A DNA stretch of 32,716 nt from positions 1 through 32,716 of the IMG/VR virus record IMGVR_UViG_3300050821_002465; one strand, given 5' to 3'. The notes under the pieces were generated by a model, which was not told the origin of the DNA, did not search any database, and saw nothing but the letters and a program-made list of their open reading frames with translations. A program made the translations under genes and the position numbers. Source of the DNA: a virus. Shown in pieces: positions 14,971-23,135 of the stretch (its first letter is position 1; the number at the start of each line of letters is the position of its first letter).

Positions 14971-17424
14971 CTACATTTCGTGAATTAGGCCGCCGAATAC
15001 ACTGAAGGTTAACAACTCGTTTCGAACGGTATCTTGATTAAAATCTATCTTGGTTTGCATATGGCGCATGCGAGCAGCGTTAGGGCCTTGCGCCAAATAC
15101 CAACGATTCGACATAACCGTAGTGCTTGGAACTAAGTTAGGGGGATCATTAGTGAAATTTGGAAGACTTTCAAATGACCCGGAAATTTCATCGGTTAGAA
15201 TACTGACGGATGGGACTGACCCGACATTCATTAGTTCTAGAACTATACTGTCTACTTCAGCTAACTGACCCGGTAACGCTAATACGAGACTCCCAAGAGT
15301 CAAAAAGCAATCAGAATAGGGACTGCCCGTAACTGCGTCTGTGTTTATTGTAACATCTCGAAATAAAATAGCTGAATTAGTTCCAACTACATAGGACATC
15401 AGCAACTGGTGAATGCCTGGAGAAGTCTCCACCGAAGTCAGCGCGTTACACCCACCACCAATTACTGCTTTTGGACTCCAGGCAGGACCGCCTTCTGGTG
15501 GCTGATTCCAGTTACATCTAAACCAAGTCTGAGAACCATCAGAAATGTAGACGGCTTTTTCAGCAGTTCCTTGGATAATAGAAGCCACATGAACTTTAGT
15601 TGGGTCAAACAACGCTAATTGATCCCCAATGGCATATCCTATTTCATTTATCCCCGAAGAACTTAACTGTAAAAATTGACGATCCGAAGTAAATAAATAT
15701 ATATTAGAACCTTGGATATCTAGTGCATTATAAGAAAGAAGGCCAACACCTTGCTGGAAAGGCATTGCATAGAAAGTCGCTATGCTAGTTCCAAGAATTA
15801 TATAAACATCGTCTGAGGTAAAAACTAGTAATCCAGAAGAATATGGAACTAGCCGATAAACCGTAGATGGGAATAAGAAGAAATTGGCGGGGGGAAACGC
15901 CTCGTTACCGTTTCCAATAAGTATGTCTGGACCCGCTGAATAGTAAACGAAGTTTCCTACGGACCCCCAAACCCGACCTAAGTGATAGGCAAGGTTTACC
16001 AATCCAGACGGAGGAGGGGCGTTACTGACGTATGGAAGACTCGGCCAAAAAACTAAAGTATTTAAAGTCGCGTCTGCGGCATTATCCGTAATTGTAGTTG
16101 TGACATTTATGTAAGGGGAAGTTGGCAGTTCGTAAAATACACTTCCACCATCTTTAGTCCGGTAAACTCGTATTTGATTAACTTGCGGATCGGTGGAAGC
16201 AACTACAGGAAGAGAAACGTTTAGTTTATTTGTGAAGTTCCCAGTCACATTGCTGGCTAAAGTGGGATTAGATACGTGTCCGCTAGCGCTATTTCCGTAA
16301 GCATAGGCGTATTGGTATCCGCCATTAACCGCGCTAAAAGTTCCTGTACTACTGCTGACAGTTGCAATTGGACTTCCAGACTCATATACGATTATTTGAG
16401 AAGCGTCTAGAAAATAAAGAGCGTTTTTTGTAACGTTTGTATTGTTGGCCCCCCGAGCATAAAACTCAACGCCGAAGGTTCCGCTATTAATTATGGCCGA
16501 GTTTAGGGACGCCTCCCAAGTTGTAGACGGACCTCCAAAAGTCAGATTAGTTTCTGGAGGACCGCCTGTTATGGCGCTGTTGATAGCATTCCCAATCGGA
16601 CTTCCGTTAAATAACAGTACTGCCGAAATAGGAGCGCTATTTAGAGCACTTCCATTGAAGTACCCGGTAAGATTGACCTGAACTCCTGTAATAGCACTTG
16701 TAGTCGGAACACTTAATCCATAGTTTGTGGTGGAAATTGGAGCGCCATTTATAAAACCAGAAAACGGAGGGATAGATATATTATAGCTAGCGTAAGCAGC
16801 ATCAGGAGCACCCTGCAAATTAGCCGGAGTTGTCCAACTCGATCCCGTAGCTATTCCCGCGTATCCGGAAGACGACCCGGAAGGCGAGGGAGCGACGATT
16901 CCCCAGTTTCTAACTGCGTTAAATGGAGTTAGATTAACCCCGTCCCAAGCAAACTGATCTGCTCCATCCCCCATGTAAAGAGTGTTACCGACGCCTTGGA
17001 AAAAAGTCTGCCCAGCACCAGAAGATTTTCCGAATAGCGGTGTAGGAGTTGGAGTTGAGATATCCCACACAAATCCGACATTTGGAGGAGGAGCACCAAC
17101 GGAATCCACTAAAACAGATATGTTTCCGTTCAGTTGATGAAAAGAATAAAAGCCGTCTATTGTACCGACAAACCCGTTGGGATTAAACGAGCTTGTTCCG
17201 GGGCGACGAATATACGTTCCTTGATTTGTTAGCTCGACATTTAAGCCGTCTGCTAATTGGTCCGGGCGACCGTGTAAATAAATCCTGTTAGCACGGTTGT
17301 CGAGGCTACCGAAGGGACTACGTTGTGTGACCAGCCCCGAAAACCACACGTTAGTAGTCATCGGAACTTTTTTGAAATTTTTAGAGGCTGGAGCGCCTGC
17401 TAGGGAAAGTAATGCTGGGTCCAT
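14971..17424 (-). CDS. Tail nozzle protein candidate (tail tubular protein B-like)
   Basis: The 817-aa, beta-rich protein directly follows the tail adaptor. Early sequence (SPFGSLDNRANRIYLHGRPDQLADGLNVELTNQGTYIRRPGTSSFN) is typical of phage nozzle/propeller proteins that list polymer surface contacts at the tail tip. A Gly/Ser-rich inserted section (about 180-350) may be an extra jelly-roll or Ig-like domain. The C-terminal half contains repeated short strands (YRLVPYSSGLLVFTSDDVYIILG). T7 gp12 has about 790 residues and the same gene position. Role by synteny and composition. Confidence 0.6.
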   Translation of the reverse strand: MDPALLSLAGAPASKNFKKVPMTTNVWFSGLVTQRSPFGSLDNRANRIYLHGRPDQLADGLNVELTNQGTYIRRPGTSSFNPNGFVGTIDGFYSFHQLNGNISVLVDSVGAPPPNVGFVWDISTPTPTPLFGKSSGAGQTFFQGVGNTLYMGDGADQFAWDGVNLTPFNAVRNWGIVAPSPSGSSSGYAGIATGSSWTTPANLQGAPDAAYASYNISIPPFSGFINGAPISTTNYGLSVPTTSAITGVQVNLTGYFNGSALNSAPISAVLLFNGSPIGNAINSAITGGPPETNLTFGGPSTTWEASLNSAIINSGTFGVEFYARGANNTNVTKNALYFLDASQIIVYESGSPIATVSSSTGTFSAVNGGYQYAYAYGNSASGHVSNPTLASNVTGNFTNKLNVSLPVVASTDPQVNQIRVYRTKDGGSVFYELPTSPYINVTTTITDNAADATLNTLVFWPSLPYVSNAPPPSGLVNLAYHLGRVWGSVGNFVYYSAGPDILIGNGNEAFPPANFFLFPSTVYRLVPYSSGLLVFTSDDVYIILGTSIATFYAMPFQQGVGLLSYNALDIQGSNIYLFTSDRQFLQLSSSGINEIGYAIGDQLALFDPTKVHVASIIQGTAEKAVYISDGSQTWFRCNWNQPPEGGPAWSPKAVIGGGCNALTSVETSPGIHQLLMSYVVGTNSAILFRDVTINTDAVTGSPYSDCFLTLGSLVLALPGQLAEVDSIVLELMNVGSVPSVSILTDEISGSFESLPNFTNDPPNLVPSTTVMSNRWYLAQGPNAARMRHMQTKIDFNQDTVRNELLTFSVFGGLIHEM

Positions 17425-18480
17425 TTAGTAAGGGCCTCCAGGCATATAGGGATAGCCGGGTCCCAGAGGTATGTTGTACGGCAACGGCCCACCGCCCAAT
17501 CCTTCTGACGGATACATAATAGCAGAATCTCTTTCTCTGTCCCCGGCGCGAAGCGCGGTAAACAAAGACTCTTCCCATTTAGCATATTTAGCCGCAGCCA
17601 TACGCGACCCGGCGTGCTCATAGCACATAGCCATAAAGCCTTCCCGGAAAACATAAGCTAATTCATCGGGTATAGGTGCTAGGGTATTTTGAAGACTTGT
17701 TAGTGTTGGGGGTTTTTTCTGATAAACGGGTTGGATAAACCACACGATTCCAGAGAAAGCAGGTAGCGGAGCCAAGCGGATCGTATACCCGTTTGGGTTA
17801 GCTACCGTCCATGTTACTGTTCCATCTGTAACCTGTGTTCCGGGCGAAGGATTTGATCCCGCATTGGGAATAGTGCTTCCAGTTACGCCGTAAGGATTAT
17901 ATCCGGGTAAAGTCACAGGACCGTTTATAAATCCGGGAGAGTTAATGCTTAACCCTAAACGCCCGCTATCAATAAATAAAATATTTCCACTAGGGTCAAT
18001 AAACTGCTGAATTGGCGAAGCCGGGGTTTGCGCCACACCATACCCGCCAATAATTGGAGTATTCGGAGTCCACGCCCCCATTTGAGCGAGATAGTTTGGA
18101 ACGTAGGATAGATTAAACGGACTAGACTGGTATGAAGTTAATTCCAAATCCCGAACTGCTTCCATAGCGTAAACAGGCTTAGGAGCATTAGGATTAGCGC
18201 TATTATTTATATCAACGCGCCAGCCTTGTTCTAGCCAACCTAAATCAGTGATGTTTGTGCAATAATCCTGCTGTAACGCAACCGTCAAAAACGGCGGAAC
18301 GTATGCGCGATTCCATTTCCAGTTAAGGGTTTGGGCTAGGATTTTCTGCATAACGTCATTGCCAATTGACAATGCCGGTTCCTGTGTCCAGCCAGCGGCC
18401 TCAGACTGCGGAACTAATTCTCTATAGACGCGAGAACTGTCCACGATTGATTGTAGTGTAGTTGTGCTTACGCTAGGCAT
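17425..18480 (-). CDS. Tail adaptor candidate (gp11-like), copy 2
   Basis: The 351-aa protein has an N-terminal segment EPALSIGNDVMQKILAQTLNWKWNRA and a C-terminal segment YQKKPPTLTSLQNTLAPIPDELAYVFREGFMAMCYEHAGSRMAAAKYAKWEESL. Both align with matching segments of the 238-aa protein at 19514-20230, so the two are paralogues. This copy has an extra middle section (about 120-235, Gly/Pro/Asn-rich). In T7, gp11 forms the dodecameric ring between portal and nozzle. The gene abuts the nozzle gene and the Clp ATPase gene with no gap. Confidence 0.65.
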   Translation of the reverse strand: MPSVSTTTLQSIVDSSRVYRELVPQSEAAGWTQEPALSIGNDVMQKILAQTLNWKWNRAYVPPFLTVALQQDYCTNITDLGWLEQGWRVDINNSANPNAPKPVYAMEAVRDLELTSYQSSPFNLSYVPNYLAQMGAWTPNTPIIGGYGVAQTPASPIQQFIDPSGNILFIDSGRLGLSINSPGFINGPVTLPGYNPYGVTGSTIPNAGSNPSPGTQVTDGTVTWTVANPNGYTIRLAPLPAFSGIVWFIQPVYQKKPPTLTSLQNTLAPIPDELAYVFREGFMAMCYEHAGSRMAAAKYAKWEESLFTALRAGDRERDSAIMYPSEGLGGGPLPYNIPLGPGYPYMPGGPY

Positions 18481-19494
18481 TTAGAATTTGTCTTTTATAA
18501 ACTCGATATTTTCGTTAAAATCAATGCAGACAGTATCGCCGGATTTGACTTGTCCCGACGAAATTAATTTCGCCACGTTGAAAACTATTTCTTGTTCAAT
18601 AGTTCTTTTCAAGTGACGTGCGCCGTAGCGCTGGTCGGTGCCTTTGTCGATGAGATAGGATTTTGCACTTTTGGTGAAACGTAGGATAGCTTTGGAGTTA
18701 GGAAGATTTAGGATTCTTTGCTGGACGGCTTCTAACTCTAGATCGAGGATTTTAAACAGGTCGGTTTTTGACAAGGGTTTAAACACCATAACTTTATCTA
18801 TACGGTTAAAGAATTCCGGACTGAATTTTCTACGGGCGGATTCAACGCTTGTGGATTTGATCTTACTGTCCATATTCTGGACTTTTTCATCCACGAACCC
18901 GTACCCTCCGTCCATCAACTTAGTTACAGCCTCGCCGCCTAAATTAGACGTAAGGAAAATCATCGTCTGGGATAGGTCAACCCTGCGGTTATCTCCAAGT
19001 GTCAAAGTGGCTTTGTCCAAAATCCCAAGCAATAGCTGCCATAAAGAATCACTGGCTTTTTCAATTTCATCAAAAAGTAGTAGGGAAAATTTATCTTTAT
19101 CCGAGTAATTAGCGGCCAGAGATTCCTGAGTGATTAGTGGATGAGTTTCCCGATGGCCTAGATATCCCGGAGGCGATCCGATTAACTTAGCGATTTCGTG
19201 GGAGTGTTGAAATTCCGCACAGTTTATTTTTACAAAAGCGTTAGAGGCCCCGAATAATATTTCTGAAGTAGCTTCTACCGTGCGAGTTTTCCCAGACCCG
19301 GTGGGACCTAGAAATAGAAAATTTCCAATTGGGCGTTGTTTTGCAGATAGGCCGGATTTAAAAATCTGATAGGTATCAACCACAGCCTGAACCGCTTCCC
19401 CCTGACCGATGATTTTAGAACGAATTTTCTGTTCAAAATCCCATATTTCGGGAGACTGTAACGAGGTGTCCAGCTTACGGCAAACTGCAATCAT
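18481..19494 (-). CDS. Clp-type AAA+ ATPase (ClpA/B/C D2-like)
   Basis: The 337-aa protein is a single AAA+ module of the Clp D2 class. It has Walker A GPTGSGKT (63-70), pore loop GSPPGYLGHRE (106-116), Walker B LLLFDEIEKA (138-147), sensor-1 LTSNLG (181-186), arginine finger region EFFNRID (227-233) and a C-terminal small domain containing GARHLKRTIEQEI. Between sensor 1 and the finger lies GGYGFVDE (YGF at 198-200), where ClpA and ClpC carry the IGL/VGF loop that docks ClpP. No N-terminal adaptor domain is present. It is placed between two tail adaptor paralogues, which is unusual. It could unfold or remodel virion or host proteins, perhaps with the ClpP-like protein at 856-1377. Confidence 0.85.
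   Translation of the reverse strand: MIAVCRKLDTSLQSPEIWDFEQKIRSKIIGQGEAVQAVVDTYQIFKSGLSAKQRPIGNFLFLGPTGSGKTRTVEATSEILFGASNAFVKINCAEFQHSHEIAKLIGSPPGYLGHRETHPLITQESLAANYSDKDKFSLLLFDEIEKASDSLWQLLLGILDKATLTLGDNRRVDLSQTMIFLTSNLGGEAVTKLMDGGYGFVDEKVQNMDSKIKSTSVESARRKFSPEFFNRIDKVMVFKPLSKTDLFKILDLELEAVQQRILNLPNSKAILRFTKSAKSYLIDKGTDQRYGARHLKRTIEQEIVFNVAKLISSGQVKSGDTVCIDFNENIEFIKDKF
18868..18882 (-). repeat. Dispersed 15-bp palindrome, site 9
   Basis: In gene sense GTCCAGAATATGGAC, read as VQNMD, just after the YGF loop of the Clp ATPase. It is identical to site 1. Confidence 0.85.
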
Positions 19495-19495
19495 T

Positions 19496-19513
19496 TAACC
19501 CCCTTTGGGGTTA
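19496..19513 (-). promoter_or_regulatory. Hairpin at the ribosome-binding site of the Clp ATPase gene
   Basis: The 19-base gap before the Clp ATPase ATG is filled by TAACCCC-AAAG-GGGGTTA, a perfect 7-bp stem with a 4-base loop. The only Shine-Dalgarno-like sequence (AAGGGGG) lies in its loop and 3' arm. It would hinder translation initiation unless melted, for example by ribosomes finishing the upstream tail gene. No T-tract follows, so it is not a typical terminator. Confidence 0.5.
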
Positions 19514-20230
19514 CTATTGAAACAAACCTCTTCCGGCTCGACCTGCTTGACTATTTCCAAGCTCGGCTTGTTGCTCTCTGGCAGAATTAATAAACTCTTC
19601 CATGTAGAGATTCTTCTGTGTATCTGCTAATCCGGCGTTTGCAGCTAAGACTTGACGAACAAACATTTGCATTGTTGGGGCAAAGCGTTCGTCGTTGTTG
19701 TATTCGTAAGATTTAGCTAAAAACCCGGTTTCAATCAGGTAGTAATAATAGTCGGGAATTGGTGCCCAGGTATCAGTAAGATTTGCAAACACTGGAGCGG
19801 CTTTTTGATAGGTTACACTAACTGTGTAAGCTTTATCTGGTACGGGTAGTAGATAAAAAGTTATGTTTCCCGAGTCATCGTCCAAAACCGGGGAAATGGA
19901 AATGGGTCGATTTTGTACTGAATCAGAAGCCAGATTTAAAGCAACTTGAAGTTCTTTTGTGGTTGTGCCATCGCTAACAGTTGCTTTTTCAATCCACCCA
20001 AAACTAGGCAACGCTTGAGTATAACTTTGAGTTCCCTGAACCGTGGAAAAGGTGGTTACGACCCGATTCCATCTCCAAGAAAAAGGCGGCCCAAGAATAA
20101 ACTGGCGTACCCAATCCGCAATGCTAAAAGCGGGTTCGTTGGCAAACCCGCCGATGCCGACAAGCGGGGCATTACGCAAGCACTGCTGCCCGAAGTTTAC
20201 GGTTCTCTGAAGTAGAATTGAGCTAGCCAT
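19514..20230 (-). CDS. Tail adaptor candidate (gp11-like), copy 1
   Basis: The 238-aa protein has the EPAFSIADWVRQFILGPPFSWRWNRV segment, a central strand-rich part with LDDDSGNITFYLLPVPDKAYTVSVTYQK, and helices after TWAPIPDYYYYLIETGFLAKSYEY. These match the paralogue at 17425-18480. Length is close to T7 gp11 (196 aa). It probably forms the ring connecting the portal to the nozzle. The palindrome site 10 lies just upstream of its ATG, in the place of an ordinary ribosome-binding site. Confidence 0.65.
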   Translation of the reverse strand: MASSILLQRTVNFGQQCLRNAPLVGIGGFANEPAFSIADWVRQFILGPPFSWRWNRVVTTFSTVQGTQSYTQALPSFGWIEKATVSDGTTTKELQVALNLASDSVQNRPISISPVLDDDSGNITFYLLPVPDKAYTVSVTYQKAAPVFANLTDTWAPIPDYYYYLIETGFLAKSYEYNNDERFAPTMQMFVRQVLAANAGLADTQKNLYMEEFINSAREQQAELGNSQAGRAGRGLFQ

Positions 20231-20232
20231 TT

Positions 20233-20247
20233 ATCCAGTTTCTGGAC
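20233..20247 (-). repeat. Dispersed 15-bp palindrome, site 10 (intergenic)
   Basis: In gene sense GTCCAGAAACTGGAT fills the 19-base gap between the Zn-domain gene and the tail adaptor ATG. No GGAG-type site is visible there. Confidence 0.7.
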
Positions 20248-20249
20248 TT

Positions 20250-20753
20250 TTAACGTCCGGCTTTCATTACTTCTTCTTGGTTAGTGAAATATCTGTGCCC
20301 AGCCGCGCTTGGCTGGTTGGTGGTGTTGTGGTTGGCGTATTTAACGAACTCGGAATCGTCATACCAGACCACTTTCTGGCAGTTAGTACACATCAGGAAT
20401 CGAGCGCCGGTATCCAAAGTGTGTTGGATAAAACTTGAGCGGTTAAACATATCACGGGTACTAGATAGCGGGTTACAAGCCATAATGTGGGGACAAGCAT
20501 CCTGTTCCCACTTTTTAGACCGGCGAATAAACTCGGCCTGTTTCTTCATGCTAGCGCGAGAAGCCGCGTCATTGGCTTCTGTGCCGGGGCTTACATAAGG
20601 CTTTTTGGACTCGATAATAGCTGAAGCCAATCCTTCAACCAATTGGGAAAGATCTGACTTACCCGATTTCAGTTGTTCAAATTCTGCTTTACTGATTGTT
20701 ACTTGCTCTTGTTCGTCACCGCCAAGAGCGCCTTCAAGTTCTTTCTTAGACAT
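20250..20753 (-). CDS. Zn-domain protein, paralogue of the 5213-5731 gene
   Basis: The protein of about 167 aa starts at the ATG preceded by AGGAGAA; the frame extends upstream to 20780. The N-terminal half is charged and helical. The C-terminal half carries the zinc domain KWEQDACPHIMACNPLSSTRDMFNRSS...RFLMCTNCQKVVWYDD, which matches the domain in the + arm protein next to recA. Cys, His and the spacing CxH...C...CxxC are shared. Function is unknown; position suggests a virion or assembly partner. Confidence 0.6.
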   Translation of the reverse strand: MSKKELEGALGGDEQEQVTISKAEFEQLKSGKSDLSQLVEGLASAIIESKKPYVSPGTEANDAASRASMKKQAEFIRRSKKWEQDACPHIMACNPLSSTRDMFNRSSFIQHTLDTGARFLMCTNCQKVVWYDDSEFVKYANHNTTNQPSAAGHRYFTNQEEVMKAGR

Positions 20754-20794
20754 ACATTCTCCTGCCAATGAAATCCGCACTGGCTACGGGTAGT

Positions 20795-20989
20795 TTAAAT
20801 AATATCGCTGTAATATAACTGCCCATCAACTGGGGAACGAACTGCTTTCATGTTTTCTGCAAACACATCTTCCTCAGTGACTTTTACGTTTTCTACGGCT
20901 TGCTTACACAAAAAATCAATTGCTTCTAAAGATGGCCCTGTAATAACAACATCGTTGTCATACTCAATTGTTACTTTTTTCACTTGCAT
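20795..20989 (-). CDS. Small hypothetical protein
   Basis: The 64-aa protein starts at the ATG after TTAGGAGAACGT (frame open upstream to 21064, within the previous gene). It reads MQVKKVTIEYDNDVVITGPSLEAIDFLCKQ, a small alpha/beta pattern. No family is recognised. Confidence 0.5.
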   Translation of the reverse strand: MQVKKVTIEYDNDVVITGPSLEAIDFLCKQAVENVKVTEEDVFAENMKAVRSPVDGQLYYSDII

Positions 20990-21012
20990 ACGTTCTCCTA
21001 AATCGCGGATAA

Positions 21013-21720
21013 CTAGTCTTCCGGGTGATGCCCGTTGCGATGGATAAAAAGTTGCCGGTACCAATTACGGCTACCTTCTCCTAAAGATGGCCCGAACCAA
21101 TCGTTTACTTTTTCTTCTGTTGTTAATCCGGTTTTTATAAGTCTTAACAAAACCGTTCTCCAACCGCGTTTTGATTCTTTGATGGGAATGTCGTTGTGGT
21201 CAAACTCCATTAACGAGTGTTCTGGAAGCCAACCTGTAGGAATGTAAAACAAGTATTGAAAAGTTCTGCCTTCAAGGTGTGGTTGGGGTTTTCCGAAAGT
21301 CCGGAAAATGGACAAATCTCCAACAATGCGCCCATCCATTACATAAATATCCGGTATGCAATCCCGGATAAAATTTAGTAAATCCGAGTGGTGACGGTAA
21401 CGCCCTGTTCGGGCTTCGTCGTTGTAAAAATCGTCTTGATCTCGCCAGCGCTGTTTCCGTACCGCATAAGAATTGTAATTTAATTCTTTTAACCGCTCGG
21501 TGTGTTCGTAGGTGGATAATTTAGGACTTGATTCACAAGTTAGGCACAGATCGCGTACACCTTCTTTGTAACTGGAATCTCTACGAAACTGGCCGAACGG
21601 TTTTACTGAGGTACACCCGCAACACTGCTTTTCATAGACTTTGTGGTTAGCTTGGTCTAGAACATCAGTGGATACGGGTGTACCCCCGTGATTTGAAATT
21701 GTTTGCGGGTCGATAAACAT
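21013..21720 (-). CDS. Hypothetical zinc-finger protein
   Basis: The 235-aa protein has a four-cysteine zinc motif, CCGC (33-36) and CLTC (59-62), in the arrangement CxxCxxxKPFGQFRRDSSYKEGVRDLCLTC, which occurs in many phage nucleic-acid-binding and HNH-associated proteins. The rest (RQRWRDQDDFYNDEARTGRYRHHSDLL...) has no recognised domain, and an HNH motif is not evident. A good GGGG site precedes the ATG. A palindrome copy lies at 21299. Confidence 0.55.
   Translation of the reverse strand: MFIDPQTISNHGGTPVSTDVLDQANHKVYEKQCCGCTSVKPFGQFRRDSSYKEGVRDLCLTCESSPKLSTYEHTERLKELNYNSYAVRKQRWRDQDDFYNDEARTGRYRHHSDLLNFIRDCIPDIYVMDGRIVGDLSIFRTFGKPQPHLEGRTFQYLFYIPTGWLPEHSLMEFDHNDIPIKESKRGWRTVLLRLIKTGLTTEEKVNDWFGPSLGEGSRNWYRQLFIHRNGHHPED
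21299..21313 (-). repeat. Dispersed 15-bp palindrome, site 11
   Basis: GTCCGGAAAATGGAC on the + strand. In gene sense it is GTCCATTTTCCGGAC, opposite to the usual orientation, and is read as LSIFRT. Confidence 0.75.
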
Positions 21721-21743
21721 CTTTACCCCTTTAGGTTTTTAGA

Positions 21744-22439
21744 TCAGATATCTTCAAAAGCAAATTCTATAGGAGTTATTGAATTTGCTGCACCGGTAGC
21801 GAACTTAATAGTCACGAACATTAAAGAATTGCTTAGTGGTGATGCAACCGCGAAAGGGGTGGACTGTCCTGCTGCGCGAGCACCGTAGGCTCCTGCTGCT
21901 GCTGCCCACGCTTCTGCCCCCATCATATTACCAGAAACAGAGTCCCACTGTCCCACCGCCTCTGCGATAAAAGAGCCACTAACAGCATTTCCAATTGTGG
22001 CGGTTGTGGCGATAGAACCAATAACGTTTCCCGTCCCAGTAACGGGTCCGTTTGCTTTAGTGTTTTGATAAAATTTAACCGTTAAACTATTAGAAGCAGC
22101 GCTAGAAAGAAACCGTCCTTGTATTCTTAGACGAAAAGCTCTTCCGTCAAAGGTGCTTGTATTGAAATACGGAGCGCCTACTCCACGCTCTCCGGCTTTT
22201 GCGCCATATTGGTCCGTTAGAATTGCTGCGTTTGCATTAATACTCATGGGATTTGAACGCCCGACGATGTCGGTTTGTCCAACGAATGGCATAAACGCGG
22301 TAACGTTTGTACCAGCATCTGTACCCATAGTTATTAGTGTTTCTACTGTACCTAGACCTGTTTGAGAAGCCAATAAATTACGAGCGGGAGTTGCTACGCC
22401 ACCGCCGTTTAATACTAGAATACTGTCTGAATTTGCCAT
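21744..22439 (-). CDS. Structural protein candidate (decoration-like)
   Basis: The 231-aa protein is rich in Gly, Ala, Ser, Thr and Asn with low charge (SILVLNGGGVATPARNLLASQTGLGTVETLITMGTDAGTNVTAF...). Alternating strands (FRLRIQGRF, NSLTVKFYQNT, NSLMFVTIKFATG) suggest a beta-rich surface protein. Composition and position suit a head decoration or tail-associated protein, but no family is recognised. AAGG precedes the ATG. Confidence 0.5.
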   Translation of the reverse strand: MANSDSILVLNGGGVATPARNLLASQTGLGTVETLITMGTDAGTNVTAFMPFVGQTDIVGRSNPMSINANAAILTDQYGAKAGERGVGAPYFNTSTFDGRAFRLRIQGRFLSSAASNSLTVKFYQNTKANGPVTGTGNVIGSIATTATIGNAVSGSFIAEAVGQWDSVSGNMMGAEAWAAAAGAYGARAAGQSTPFAVASPLSNSLMFVTIKFATGAANSITPIEFAFEDI

Positions 22440-22455
22440 GATATTTCCTTATTTA

Positions 22456-22471
22456 GAATTTACTGAAATTC
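22456..22471 (-). promoter_or_regulatory. Inverted repeat in the leader of the 21744-22439 gene
   Basis: GAATTT-ACTG-AAATTC forms a perfect 6-bp stem with a 4-base loop, about 17 bases before the ATG, in one of the longer gaps of this arm. A nearby CCCC...GGGG pair on the upstream side may extend the structure. The role is unknown. Confidence 0.3.
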
Positions 22472-22507
22472 GAGACCCCCGGTTAGGCAGGGGAAAATTT
22501 GGTGGGA

Positions 22508-23134
22508 TTAAGTGATGATATTAGGGCGGTCCATGCTTCCGCCTTCTTTTTTCCGATAGACCGGCTCGGCATCAAGTTTTCCGTCTTTAATAAAAATTGC
22601 TGCTACGCCACCCGGTTCGACTAAAGTATATTCATGATGGCCGCCGATTATGGTTCCTATTTCGTGGATGATGCTGGAGTGGACCACTAGCAAAACCGGG
22701 TTTTCGTTTTCCAACCCGAGGTTGATGGCGTCTAGAATTAATGGGTTTACGCGGGCTTTAAAGCCGCTAAAACTTTCTCCACCGGGCATGGGAATATCTT
22801 GGTGTTCAAAATGATATTTGACTACTTCAACGGACTCCGGGGTTTTTGGTTTTCCGCCAAGATCGCCAACATCCAAAGCCCGTAGACCTGCATGTATGAT
22901 TGGTTTTAGCTCCCGTCCTTCTAAAATCTTGTCTACGGTGTCTGTGGCGCGAGTTTTATCAGAAGAGAAGGCGTATGAAAAATCTTGTCCGCTAAAATAT
23001 TCTTTTAGTTTATTAGCCTGACGCCAGCCAGTAGCATCAAGAGGAACGTTGGTCGGACCCCTGTACGCATCTTGGGCGTTCAAAATTGTCTGCCCGTGAC
23101 GCACGGCGTATAATATTGGTTGGGGTTGTCCCAT
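22508..23134 (-). CDS. Histidine phosphatase (phosphoglycerate mutase-like)
   Basis: The 208-aa protein has the RHG motif at 12-14 (YAVRHGQT), the conserved SSDKTRATDT segment around residue 57-66, and a second catalytic His in LLVVHSSIIHE near 150. These are the two His and Arg of the histidine phosphatase branch-1 active site. Substrate cannot be told from sequence. It is an accessory enzyme gene among virion genes, a typical moron-like placement. The ATG abuts the preceding stop. Confidence 0.8.
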   Translation of the reverse strand: MGQPQPILYAVRHGQTILNAQDAYRGPTNVPLDATGWRQANKLKEYFSGQDFSYAFSSDKTRATDTVDKILEGRELKPIIHAGLRALDVGDLGGKPKTPESVEVVKYHFEHQDIPMPGGESFSGFKARVNPLILDAINLGLENENPVLLVVHSSIIHEIGTIIGGHHEYTLVEPGGVAAIFIKDGKLDAEPVYRKKEGGSMDRPNIIT

Positions 23135-23135
23135 T

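Noticed and set aside
18671-19108. 145-aa + strand frame opposite the Clp ATPase
   Set aside because: Antisense to clear AAA+ motifs, with no supporting features.
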